This document shows, in pieces, positions 1 through 6,489 of a stretch of DNA of 6,489 nt. This DNA comes from an uncultured Lachnobacterium sp. GTDB taxonomy: Bacteria; Bacillota; Clostridia; Lachnospirales; Lachnospiraceae. Location of the stretch: assembly GCA_900549895.1 (NCBI GenBank), contig URQG01000110.1, positions 1-6,489 on the forward strand, written 5' to 3'. Position numbers and translations under genes: made by a program. The notes beneath the pieces are model-generated. The model worked only from the letters and a program-made list of their open reading frames with translations, was not told where the DNA came from and made no database searches. Position 1 is the first letter of the stretch. The number at the start of each line of letters is the position of its first letter.

Positions 1-69
1 CCACCGGGTCAGCCCAGCCGGAGCACGCCGCCACAGGAGTTTCGCAAACGCCTAATAAAACAAAAATAA
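1..69 (+). other. Possible C-terminal tail of an upstream gene (partial)
   Basis: Frame 1 is open from the window edge to a TAA at 67-69 and encodes 22 residues, ending with STPPQEFRKRL and a lysine-rich tail. The PxEFRKR pattern resembles the last residues of AraC-family regulators, where a proline is followed by (E/Q)(F/Y)R, but the usual glycine before the proline is missing and too little is visible to assign a family. The other two forward frames stop at 53-55 and at 84-86, and the reverse strand is also partly open, so reading direction is not certain. The first ~52 bases are much richer in G+C than anything downstream, so this piece could also be a foreign or chimeric contig end. Confidence 0.2.
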
Positions 70-82
70 GTGGGGAAAAAGG

Positions 83-1690
83 ATGAATCAATATACATTA
101 CTTCTTGTAGATGATGAGGAAGAAGTTATTCAGGTGATCATGCATAAGATTCCGTGGGAAGAGCTGGGATTTTCCGTTATCGGGCATGCGAACAACGGAA
201 TCAAGGCGCTGGAAATCATGGAAGAAAACCAGCCGGATGTGGTGATGACGGATATTCGTATGCCATACATGGATGGAATGGAGCTGTGCAGCAATATCAG
301 GCAGAAATACCCGACGACACACGTGCTGCTTTTTACCGGATTCGATGAATTTGAGTATGCGAGAGAAGCGGTTCACTTAGAAATTGAGGAGTATGTGTTA
401 AAGCCTTTGAATGCGGGTGAATTGACCAATGTATTCCGAAAACTCAAGAAGAAGATGGATCAGGAGATCGACGAAAAGAAAAACGTGGCGGTCCTGCAGG
501 AATATTATATGCATTCCCTTCCGTTGTTTCAGGCAAATTTTTATTCGACTTTGATCGAGGGTAAAATCCATGAGGACGAGCTTGCCGGATATATGGAAAA
601 CTTCCAGATCTCGTTTGACGGTCCGCTTTTTTGCTGCCTGGTTGTGCATACTTCGGCATCCAAAGCCCCAAAAGATATGGACGTCCGGCTGCTCAGAGTG
701 TCGGTCGACAAGCAGGTAAGGGAGCAGCTGGCAGAAAAATGGAATGCAAGCAGTTTTACCTACCTGGACAATACCCTGATGATCGTACAGATTCAGGAGG
801 AGAGCGAGATCCCGGAACTCACGGATGAATGTGACCGGTTCTGTAAATATATGTATCGTATTATGGGGGCGGTTGTGACGATCGGAATCGGGCAGATCTG
901 TCAGAATATCATAGATCTGCCGCAGTCATACAACAGTGCAAAAGAGGCAGTATCCTACCGGGTGCTTTACGGTGGGGAACGCGCCATCAATATTCGGGAG
1001 ATCATTCCGCAGAAAGCAGAAATCTCAGTGACCGACAGTGAATCGGAACTGGCGCAGGTTCTTAAGATGATACGTCTCGGAACAACGGAAGATATTGGTG
1101 ATGCAATTGAGAATTATCTGGATAAGATCTATGAACATTCCAGATCCATAAAGGAGCATCAGGTGACGGTAATGGAGCTGGTCAGTACACTTTATCGCTT
1201 TACCGTCAATAATGATGCCGGTATGGGGGAGGAGGCCGGCGAAATGATCGCAGAGTACTCCAATCTGATCACGATGGAAAAGGATGTGTTAAAACAATGG
1301 CTGCTTGAAATCTGTATCAGGCTGCATGAGAAAATCCAGAGTGCACGAGACAGTTCTGCGCAGTCGATGATACGGCAGGCAAAGGAATATGTTCACAATA
1401 ATTATCAGAAGGAGGATTTATCACTGGATGATATCTGTGATGCGCTTGCGATATCCAATTCCTACTTTTCGAGTATGTTCAAAAAAGAGACAGGGGACTC
1501 GTTTGTGGCCTATCTGACACAATATCGTATGGGAAAGGCGGCCCGCCTTCTGATTGAGACAACGGAGAAAAGCTACGTGATCGCGCAGAGTGTAGGTTAT
1601 ACAGATCCTAACTATTTTAGCTATGTATTTAAGCGGCAATATGGGGTTTCACCATCGAAATACAGATCGGAGTATACAAAGGTTGAATAA
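83..1690 (+). CDS. YesN-like response regulator, REC plus AraC-type DNA-binding domain
   Basis: Cytoplasmic transcription factor that is presumably phosphorylated by the kinase encoded next and then activates target promoters. The 535 residues are normal for the YesN family. Residues 1-125 form a receiver domain: acidic pair D10/D11, phospho-acceptor D57 in MTDIRMP, T85 in LLFTGFDEFEYA and K107 in YVLKPLN are all present, so it should be phosphorylatable. Residues ~140-420 are the variable linker of this family, including a degenerate GGDEF-like stretch around VVTIGIGQ and SYNSAKEAVSYR. Residues ~429-535 hold the AraC domain with two helix-turn-helix units, first at ~447-475 (DDICDALAISNSYFSSMFKK) and second at ~497-528 (VIAQSVGYTDPNYFSYVFKR, then GVSPSKYR). 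The ATG at 83 is preceded by GGGGA at 72-76 with a 6-base spacer. The stop overlaps the proposed kinase start. Targets are unknown; adjacent sugar genes are the natural guess. Confidence 0.95.
   Translation: MNQYTLLLVDDEEEVIQVIMHKIPWEELGFSVIGHANNGIKALEIMEENQPDVVMTDIRMPYMDGMELCSNIRQKYPTTHVLLFTGFDEFEYAREAVHLEIEEYVLKPLNAGELTNVFRKLKKKMDQEIDEKKNVAVLQEYYMHSLPLFQANFYSTLIEGKIHEDELAGYMENFQISFDGPLFCCLVVHTSASKAPKDMDVRLLRVSVDKQVREQLAEKWNASSFTYLDNTLMIVQIQEESEIPELTDECDRFCKYMYRIMGAVVTIGIGQICQNIIDLPQSYNSAKEAVSYRVLYGGERAINIREIIPQKAEISVTDSESELAQVLKMIRLGTTEDIGDAIENYLDKIYEHSRSIKEHQVTVMELVSTLYRFTVNNDAGMGEEAGEMIAEYSNLITMEKDVLKQWLLEICIRLHEKIQSARDSSAQSMIRQAKEYVHNNYQKEDLSLDDICDALAISNSYFSSMFKKETGDSFVAYLTQYRMGKAARLLIETTEKSYVIAQSVGYTDPNYFSYVFKRQYGVSPSKYRSEYTKVE
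1669..1685 (+). promoter_or_regulatory. Ribosome binding site and TTG start of the sensor kinase
   Basis: GGAG at 1669-1672 lies 10 bases before TTG at 1683-1685, inside the last codons of the response regulator. Starting here gives MNKKRLKHLKKWKPGEIQTT before the first membrane helix, the short positively charged cytoplasmic N-terminus typical of YesM-type kinases. The upstream ATG codons at 1623 and 1641 have no Shine-Dalgarno sequence and would add 20 or 14 residues that are just the regulator's conserved HTH region read in another frame. The start is inferred; translation is probably coupled to termination of the upstream gene. Confidence 0.6.
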
Positions 1691-3530
1691 AAAACGATTG
1701 AAGCATTTAAAAAAATGGAAACCGGGAGAAATTCAGACAACCATCATGATTGCTTTTTCACTGATTTCTATTTCTATTGTTTTATGCATGGGAAGTGTCA
1801 TGTATATCCTGTTCTCTTCCGCTTCCCGACAGGAGAGCGTTAACAGCACAGCGAAGCTGATGGAACAGACGGAAGATAATATAGAAGAATACCTGGTCAA
1901 TATGCGGCAGGTATCGGATGCAGCATATTACAACATTATCAAGGAAACCAATTTTGTTACGGATTTGGCACAGGTCAAGGAACAGATGCAGCTGCTTTAT
2001 GAGGCCAATAAAGACAAGCTGCGAAGCATCGCTGTCTATAAGAACAATGGGGAGCTGCTTGCAGCAGAGCCGGTTGTGGCGCAGAAAGAGGATGCCAATG
2101 TTACGTCGCAGCAGTGGTTCGTTGATGCAGAAAGCGAGGTGGAAAATATCCATTTTTCAACACCTCATATCCAAAATATCTTTGATGATGGAACTAGACG
2201 ATATTACTGGGTTATTTCTTCCAGCCGCGCAGTGGATATGTCAAATGGAGAGATCGCAAAGCTTGGCGTGCTTCTTGTTGATATGGATTATTCAAGTATT
2301 TCCCGGATGATGCGGCAGATTAATACACTCGGTAACGGACAGTATTTTTATCTGTGCGACAGCAACGGCGAGATTATTTATCATCCGCAGCAGGTGCAGC
2401 TTGCCAGACAGATCGTAAACGAAAGCAATCTGGAGACTGCAAAGAAAAAGGATGGTGTGTACGATGAAAGGTTTCAGGGGGAGCATCGCAAGGTACTTGT
2501 AAACTCCATCGGATATACCGGATGGAAATTGGTCGGAGTGGTTCCGTATTCTGCTTTTACGGATGAAATGATCGATGCCAGACAGTTTATCATTATGCTG
2601 AGTATTCTGATGGTCATGATGCTTGTGGGCATAAACCGGATCGTATCGCTTCGCATTTCAAGACCGATTCGCAAATTGAATGATTCGGTTACAAAGTACG
2701 AAGCCGACAGGGAGCCCCAAATCTACATCGGAGGTTCTACGGAGATCCGCCATCTGGGAGAGTCCATCCAAAAATCGTATCAACAGAATGCAGAACTGAT
2801 GAAAGAAGTGGTGTGGCAGCAGAATGAGCGGCGCAAAAGCGAACTGGATGCGCTTCAAAGCCAGATCAATCCGCATTTTTTGTATAATACGTTAGATTCC
2901 ATCACATGGATGGTAGAAGGCGGCAAAAATGAGGAAGCCTCGTTTATGATCACGCAGCTTGCGAAGCTGTTTCGGATCAGTCTCTCGAAGGGGCATACGA
3001 TTATTCGCGTGAGAGATGAGCTTCAGCATGCACAAAGTTATATGAATATTCAGATGACACGTTACAAAAACCAGTTTTCTGTCGTGTTCGATGTGGATCC
3101 GTCACTCTATGAATATTGTACCGTAAAATTATCGCTGCAGCCGCTCCTTGAGAATGCCATCAATTATGGAGTCCGTGGGATGGAAGATTGTGGAGAAATT
3201 AGAGTTTCCGGAAAAATGGACAATGGTATGCTGGTTCTTTCTGTGACCGATAACGGAATCGGCATTCCGCCGGATGAGATTGATGATCTTCTTACGGACA
3301 CGGGGCGTGTGCACAAAAAGGGTTCGGGAGTCGGTCTTGTGAATGTGAATAATCGTGTTCAGATTCTGTTTGGAAAAGAGTATGGATTAAAGATTGAAAG
3401 CGAACTGGATGAGGGAACAACGGTATCCATATGCATGCCGGCGGAACTGTTCAGTGAGGAACGTCAGAAGTACTTTGAAAAGGGGCGGCAGATCCATGAA
3501 CACGAAACAGACAGGAGAGTTGAGGAATAA
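1683..3530 (+). CDS. YesM-like sensor histidine kinase (dCache, HAMP, His_kinase, HATPase)
   Basis: Membrane sensor kinase, partner of the preceding regulator. With the TTG start it has 615 residues. A basic N-terminus leads into TM1 (~20-44). An extracytoplasmic region (~46-300) looks like a double Cache sensor (LRSIAVYKNNGELL, QQWFVDAES, GVLLVDMDYSSI, GQYFYLCDSNGEIIYHP). TM2 is ~302-323, followed by HAMP (~325-375; RISRPIRKL) and a coiled connector. The catalytic part has the LytS/YesM phospho-acceptor H398 in QSQINPHFLYNTLDS, N-box N491 in LQPLLENAINYG, D523 in VTDNGIGIP and the glycine loop GSGVGLVNVNNRV at 547, so phosphotransfer and ATP-binding residues are intact. A charged tail of ~25 residues follows the ATPase domain. 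It overlaps the regulator by 8 bases and is followed after 3 bases by a binding-protein gene. A longer start at 1623 (635 residues) is possible but less likely. Ligand unknown; direct sensing or contact with the binding proteins are both possible. Confidence 0.93.
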   Translation: MNKKRLKHLKKWKPGEIQTTIMIAFSLISISIVLCMGSVMYILFSSASRQESVNSTAKLMEQTEDNIEEYLVNMRQVSDAAYYNIIKETNFVTDLAQVKEQMQLLYEANKDKLRSIAVYKNNGELLAAEPVVAQKEDANVTSQQWFVDAESEVENIHFSTPHIQNIFDDGTRRYYWVISSSRAVDMSNGEIAKLGVLLVDMDYSSISRMMRQINTLGNGQYFYLCDSNGEIIYHPQQVQLARQIVNESNLETAKKKDGVYDERFQGEHRKVLVNSIGYTGWKLVGVVPYSAFTDEMIDARQFIIMLSILMVMMLVGINRIVSLRISRPIRKLNDSVTKYEADREPQIYIGGSTEIRHLGESIQKSYQQNAELMKEVVWQQNERRKSELDALQSQINPHFLYNTLDSITWMVEGGKNEEASFMITQLAKLFRISLSKGHTIIRVRDELQHAQSYMNIQMTRYKNQFSVVFDVDPSLYEYCTVKLSLQPLLENAINYGVRGMEDCGEIRVSGKMDNGMLVLSVTDNGIGIPPDEIDDLLTDTGRVHKKGSGVGLVNVNNRVQILFGKEYGLKIESELDEGTTVSICMPAELFSEERQKYFEKGRQIHEHETDRRVEE

Positions 3531-3533
3531 GGT

Positions 3534-4514
3534 ATGAATATACACAGTGGAACAAAGAAATACATTATTCTGGAGATCGTGCTTGGAATACTTGTCATTG
3601 TGCTTGCCGGTTCGATGCTTTTTCAGAAAAAAGAAAAGGAATTTTATAAAGTCGCGGTCGTACTTCCTGATTCGGACAGCCGTCAGTGGTCATCATTGAA
3701 ATATGGTCTTCGCATGGCTTCTGAGGACTGTGATGCTCAAATGGTAGTGATCAGTACGGATGATATTGCGTCGATGGAAGATGAAACGGCGATGATTCAG
3801 TTCGCAATAAAAAAAGGTGCAGATGCGGTAATTGTCAAACCGATACCGGGAGCAGACTCCGAGAAACTTTTGCAAACGATATCTGCGAAGATACCGGTGA
3901 TGCTGATCGGGTCATCGGCCGGTTATAATCGCAGCCAGTCTGCATATGCAACGACTGAGGCAGATGCGGCTGCGCTTGTGAAGCAGCTGGTGCAGGAAGT
4001 GATCGATGACTATGGAGGAGATATCAGTGGGACAACCTTCGGTATCTTTTCGTCCGATGTGGCGTCGGATGTCACTTATGTGAAGAAGGGGGTTGTCTGC
4101 AGCGAGCTTGAACGTATGGGGGCACAAATTGATTGGAAGCTTACCGGCAATCTGAATGAGGATGGTCTTACCATTCTGGAGAAGCAAAAACCGGTGGATG
4201 TCGTTTTGACGCTTGATGATCGGAGTGTGGTACAAGCCGGAACCTGTTCGAAAGAAAACCAGCTTCACGGAGCGGATGTGTATGGAATCGGTAATTCTAC
4301 GGAATCGGTCTATTATCTGGACAATGGCAGCGTCAAATGTCTGGTCGTCCCGGATGAATTCGGAGCCGGGTATCAGTGTATGACACAGGTGGTTCGGAAA
4401 CTGAATGGAGATATCCGGGAAATGGAGGATCAGACGGTGCAATATACCGTGATCCGCAGATCGGAATTGTTTTCGGAGCGTAATCAGGAATTGCTTTTTA
4501 GCATGAGCCAGTAA
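3534..4514 (+). CDS. Membrane-tethered periplasmic-binding-protein-like sugar sensor protein
   Basis: 326-residue extracytoplasmic protein of the LacI/ribose-binding fold (Peripla_BP_4 type). Residues 1-9 are cytoplasmic and basic, ~10-30 form one hydrophobic helix ending LAGSMLF with no lipobox cysteine and no convincing signal peptidase site, so it is probably a signal anchor. Lobe 1 starts at FYKVAVVLPDSDSRQW (~37), with IKKGADAVIVKPIPG (~92-106) and IPVMLIGSS (~120-128) as fold signatures; lobe 2 contains VDVVLTLDD (~221-229), DVYGIGNSTES (~248-258) and NGSVKCLVVPDEFGAG (~264-279). It lacks the EF-hand-like calcium loop and several pocket residues of the next gene product, so its ligand is not readable. 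ATG at 3534 has GAGG at 3522-3525, overlapping the end of the kinase gene, 8 bases upstream. Closest functional model: XylFII, the anchored binding protein that works with LytS/YesN. It could also be an ordinary transport binding protein, but no transporter genes follow. Confidence 0.85.
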   Translation: MNIHSGTKKYIILEIVLGILVIVLAGSMLFQKKEKEFYKVAVVLPDSDSRQWSSLKYGLRMASEDCDAQMVVISTDDIASMEDETAMIQFAIKKGADAVIVKPIPGADSEKLLQTISAKIPVMLIGSSAGYNRSQSAYATTEADAAALVKQLVQEVIDDYGGDISGTTFGIFSSDVASDVTYVKKGVVCSELERMGAQIDWKLTGNLNEDGLTILEKQKPVDVVLTLDDRSVVQAGTCSKENQLHGADVYGIGNSTESVYYLDNGSVKCLVVPDEFGAGYQCMTQVVRKLNGDIREMEDQTVQYTVIRRSELFSERNQELLFSMSQ

Positions 4515-4538
4515 TTGCTTGAATGAGGGATAAACGAT

Positions 4539-5600
4539 ATGAGACAAAATAGAATCAGACTTTGTATTGCCATTCTGACCGTTATCGGAATCGGCTGCCT
4601 GATCATGGGTTGTGGAGCTTCTGAGTCAGACAATCAAAACGAAATCTATGTAGGGATTGCATGCTACGATCAGGGAGATCTTTTTATCAGCAATCTGATC
4701 CAATGTTTTAAGGATGAATTAAATAGTCAAAAAGGCGATTCGTATGATGTTATGGTGACGGTCCGGGATGCTGTGGGCTCACAGAGGACACAAAACGATC
4801 AGGTAAAAGAAATGATTGATGAGGGATGTAACATTTTGTGCATTAATCTGGTGGATCGCACAGACCCGTCTGAAATTATAGATAGTGCAAAAGAAAAAAA
4901 TATTCCGATCATTTTCTTTAACCGGGAACCGGTCGCGGAAGATATGATGCAATGGGATAAGCTTTATTATGTTGGCGCAAAAGCGAGGCAGTCGGGACAG
5001 ATGCAGGGAGAAATTGCAGCGGATCTTATTTTAAATGACAAATCGATCGACAAAAATCATGATGGAAAGATCCAGTATGTGGTTTTGGAAGGCGAGATGG
5101 GGCATCAGGATGCAATTGTAAGAACGGACAGCTCGGTGGAGACGATTCTTGCCAAAGGCATAAAGATGGAAAAGCTTAGTTATGAGATCGCAAACTGGAA
5201 GCGTGCACAGGCCCAGAACCGAATGGAACAGCTGATCAGGCAGTATGGAAATACGATTGAATTGGTGCTGTCCAATAATGATGATATGGCTTTGGGAGCA
5301 TTGGACAGTTACCGGATCATGGGATATACAAAGGATAATATGCCGATGATACTGGGGGTTGATGGTATGCAGGAAGCGTTAGAGGCTGTGAAGGATGGGC
5401 GTCTTACAGGAACGGTCTACAATGATAAAGAAGGCCAGGCGAAGGTGATGGCTGCTATCGTATTTGCATCGGTATCGGGAAAAGGATTGGAAGGGATCAA
5501 TTTTGAAAATCTAACCGAAGTCTATCTTCCGTATCAGAAGGTCACGATCGACAATGTGGATCATTATCTGGAAACAAATGAGGGTAACACAACTCCTTAA
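4539..5600 (+). CDS. mglB: Galactose/glucose-binding lipoprotein, MglB family
   Basis: Extracytoplasmic hexose-binding protein of 353 residues. A lipoprotein signal peptide (residues 1-24, LIMG|C) puts the lipidated cysteine at 25, followed by a flexible GASESDNQN linker. By my alignment to E. coli MglB the sugar pocket is kept: D47 and F49 (D14, F16), N128 in FFNREP (N91), H189, D191 and R195 in GHQDAIVRT (H152, D154, R158), W220 (W183), N247 in SNNDDMALGA (N211) and D275 in LGVDG (D236). The calcium site is also kept: D171, N173, D175 and Q179 in DKNHDGKIQ plus E241 (E205). The loop before F49 is two residues longer than in E. coli. ATG at 4539 follows GAGGGA (4525-4530) by 8 bases. It is last in the cluster; the usual mglA ATPase and mglC permease are not downstream, so it may serve sensing as well as, or instead of, transport. 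The family call is strong; the symbol denotes family, not proven role. Confidence 0.9.
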   Translation: MRQNRIRLCIAILTVIGIGCLIMGCGASESDNQNEIYVGIACYDQGDLFISNLIQCFKDELNSQKGDSYDVMVTVRDAVGSQRTQNDQVKEMIDEGCNILCINLVDRTDPSEIIDSAKEKNIPIIFFNREPVAEDMMQWDKLYYVGAKARQSGQMQGEIAADLILNDKSIDKNHDGKIQYVVLEGEMGHQDAIVRTDSSVETILAKGIKMEKLSYEIANWKRAQAQNRMEQLIRQYGNTIELVLSNNDDMALGALDSYRIMGYTKDNMPMILGVDGMQEALEAVKDGRLTGTVYNDKEGQAKVMAAIVFASVSGKGLEGINFENLTEVYLPYQKVTIDNVDHYLETNEGNTTP

Positions 5601-5691
5601 AAAAGTATAAAATGTACAACCGTCAGATGAAAAAAACGCAAGGTCTGTTATAATAGAAAGCAAGTGAGATGAAAATAAGGAGGAGTTATCT
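5601..5691 (+). promoter_or_regulatory. Promoter region of the aldose epimerase gene (extended -10)
   Basis: The 91-base spacer carries TGTTATAAT at 5646-5654, a perfect TATAAT -10 box with an extended TGn motif. The -35 position (about 5626-5631, GATGAA) is poor, as is common with extended -10 promoters. Transcription would start near 5661, followed by a strong AAGGAGGAG at 5677-5685. This suggests the epimerase is at least partly independent of the upstream cluster. I see no stem-loop terminator between 5601 and 5645, so read-through from the cluster is possible. The only symmetry is a TGTACA palindrome at 5613-5618, too short to interpret. Confidence 0.6.
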
Positions 5692-6460
5692 ATGGCAAGA
5701 TATGGTTTGGAAAATGATAAGATCCGCATCGAGATTGATTCGCACGGTGCGGAGCTGAAATCGTTGGTCAAAAAGGAAACCGGGACGGAATATATGTGGT
5801 GTGCAGATCCGAAATACTGGGGCAGAACTTCACCGGTTTTGTTCCCACTTGTAGGAAATGTAAGCGGTAAGCAGTACCACACGAAGGGTAAGACTTATGA
5901 CATGGGACAACATGGATTTGCCCGTGATATGGAGTTTACTTTAGAATCACAGACGGAGAATGAAATCTGGTTCGTACTGCATTCGAATGAGGAAACCTAT
6001 GCGAAGTATCCATATGTTTTTACGTTAAAGCTGGGATACCGTCTGACCGGTACAAAGGTGGATGTGCTTTGGCATGTGGAGAATCTGTCGGATGAAGAGA
6101 TGCCGTTTGCAATCGGCGGACACCCTGCATTCTGTTGTCCGATCAATAAAACGGAGAAGCAGAGCGATTGTTATTTGAAGTTTGATGTTGCAGGCCCGAT
6201 CGAGAGTGAGACGATCGATGGATATCTTGTTGGCGATAAGACACAAAGTTATGATCTGAAAGACGGAAAAATCCGGATCGATGAGCATATGTTTGACAAT
6301 GATGCATTGATCTTTGCAAAGCAGGGAATTAAAAAAGCTGCATTATGCAATGCAAAAGGAGAAGTGTATCTTACGGTGGAGATGCATGCCCCTTTGTTTG
6401 GCGTGTGGAGACCGGCGGATCCGAGCGCACCGTTTGTCTGTATTGAGCCTTGGTATGGCC
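5692..6460 (+). CDS. Aldose 1-epimerase family protein (LacX-like), 3'-truncated
   Basis: Cytoplasmic mutarotase-like protein of the aldose 1-epimerase superfamily, expected to interconvert alpha and beta anomers of a hexose or hexose phosphate; the exact substrate is not readable. Visible beta-sandwich landmarks in order: N-terminal IDSHGAELKSLVKKETGTEY (~15-34), YWGRTSPVLFPLVGN (~42-56), H74 in GQHGFARDMEF, H144 in IGGHPAF, and E252 in CIEPWYG. The two histidines and the glutamate match the catalytic residues of the superfamily. ATG at 5692 is 8 bases after a strong GGAGG (5679-5683). Genuine sequence covers 256 codons plus one base (6460); family members are usually about 290 residues, so roughly 35 are missing. 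The open frame runs on to 6489, but the ten residues after G256 come from adapter sequence and should be ignored. LacX-type proteins usually read EPWxGR here, and the remaining native base C fits the start of an Arg codon. Confidence 0.9.
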
Positions 6461-6489
6461 CTGTCTCTTATACACATCTGACGCTGCCG
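6461..6489 (+). other. Illumina Nextera transposase adapter (assembly contamination)
   Basis: Bases 6461-6479 read CTGTCTCTTATACACATCT, the 19-base Tn5 mosaic end, and 6480-6489 continue exactly as the next ten bases of the reverse complement of the Nextera Read 1 adapter. The match covers all 29 bases to the window edge. Its in-frame translation ends SYTHLTLP, a peptide known as an artefact in protein databases. It is therefore an untrimmed adapter at a contig end, not biological sequence. Confidence 0.98.

Noticed and set aside
53..82. Promoter for the four-gene cluster
   Set aside because: The AT-rich stretch is only about 30 bases, with no acceptable -35/-10 pair; the real promoter is probably upstream of the window.
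1623..1682. N-terminal extension of the kinase from ATG 1623
   Set aside because: No ribosome binding site, and the residues are an out-of-frame reading of the regulator's conserved second HTH.
3912..4547. Long reverse-strand open frame of 211 codons
   Set aside because: It lies antisense to the tethered binding protein, has no recognisable domain and is rich in His/Ile/Arg as expected from the antisense of a real gene.
3534..5600. Several cysteines in extracytoplasmic proteins as sign of disulfide bonds
   Set aside because: Both binding proteins have scattered cysteines with no consistent pairing, as does the cytoplasmic epimerase, so this looks like general composition of an anaerobe.
5601..5645. 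Rho-independent terminator after the MglB-like gene
   Set aside because: A-rich stretches are present but no GC-containing stem followed by a T-run can be folded by eye.
5511..5882. Reverse-strand open frame of 123 codons across the 5601-5691 spacer
   Set aside because: It overlaps the ends of two well-supported forward genes and the promoter region, has no recognisable domain and no convincing start context.
6461..6479. Tn5/IS50 mosaic end suggesting a transposon insertion
   Set aside because: The bases after the 19-base end match the synthetic Nextera adapter, not IS50, and the match runs to the very end of the window.

Overview
The window looks like a fragment of a Gram-positive gut-type anaerobe of the class Clostridia, most likely Lachnospiraceae. 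The reasons are mid-range GC by eye, strong AGGAGG/GAGG ribosome binding sites, a YesM/YesN-type two-component pair, a lipoprotein sugar-binding protein and LacX-type aldose epimerase sequence. The family assignment is an inference from style and content, not from a marker gene.

Layout: all five supported genes are on the + strand. Bases 1-82 are a short leader, GC-rich for the first ~52 bases, possibly holding the tail of an upstream gene. A tight four-gene cluster follows: an AraC-type response regulator (83-1690), a dCache/HAMP sensor histidine kinase (1683-3530, TTG start proposed), a membrane-tethered periplasmic-binding-protein-like protein (3534-4514), and a galactose/glucose-binding lipoprotein of the MglB family (4539-5600). 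Junctions are an 8-base overlap, a 3-base gap and a 24-base gap, so co-transcription is likely. After a 91-base spacer with an extended -10 promoter comes an aldose 1-epimerase-family gene (from 5692), cut off at the end of the window.

How the genes may work together: two extracytoplasmic sugar-binding-fold proteins sit beside a sensor kinase, and no ABC transporter ATPase or permease follows. This suggests that one or both binding proteins present sugar occupancy to the kinase, which phosphorylates the AraC-type regulator to switch on sugar-use genes. That logic is known for XylFII-LytS-YesN (xylose, Clostridium beijerinckii) and ChvE-VirA (Agrobacterium). Here the second binding protein keeps essentially all sugar- and calcium-binding residues of E. 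coli MglB, pointing to glucose/galactose as the signal, and the neighbouring epimerase fits hexose use. The coupling to the kinase is inference.

Quality warning: the last 29 bases (6461-6489) are Illumina Nextera transposase adapter, not genome. They give the epimerase a false C-terminus ending in SYTHLTLP.
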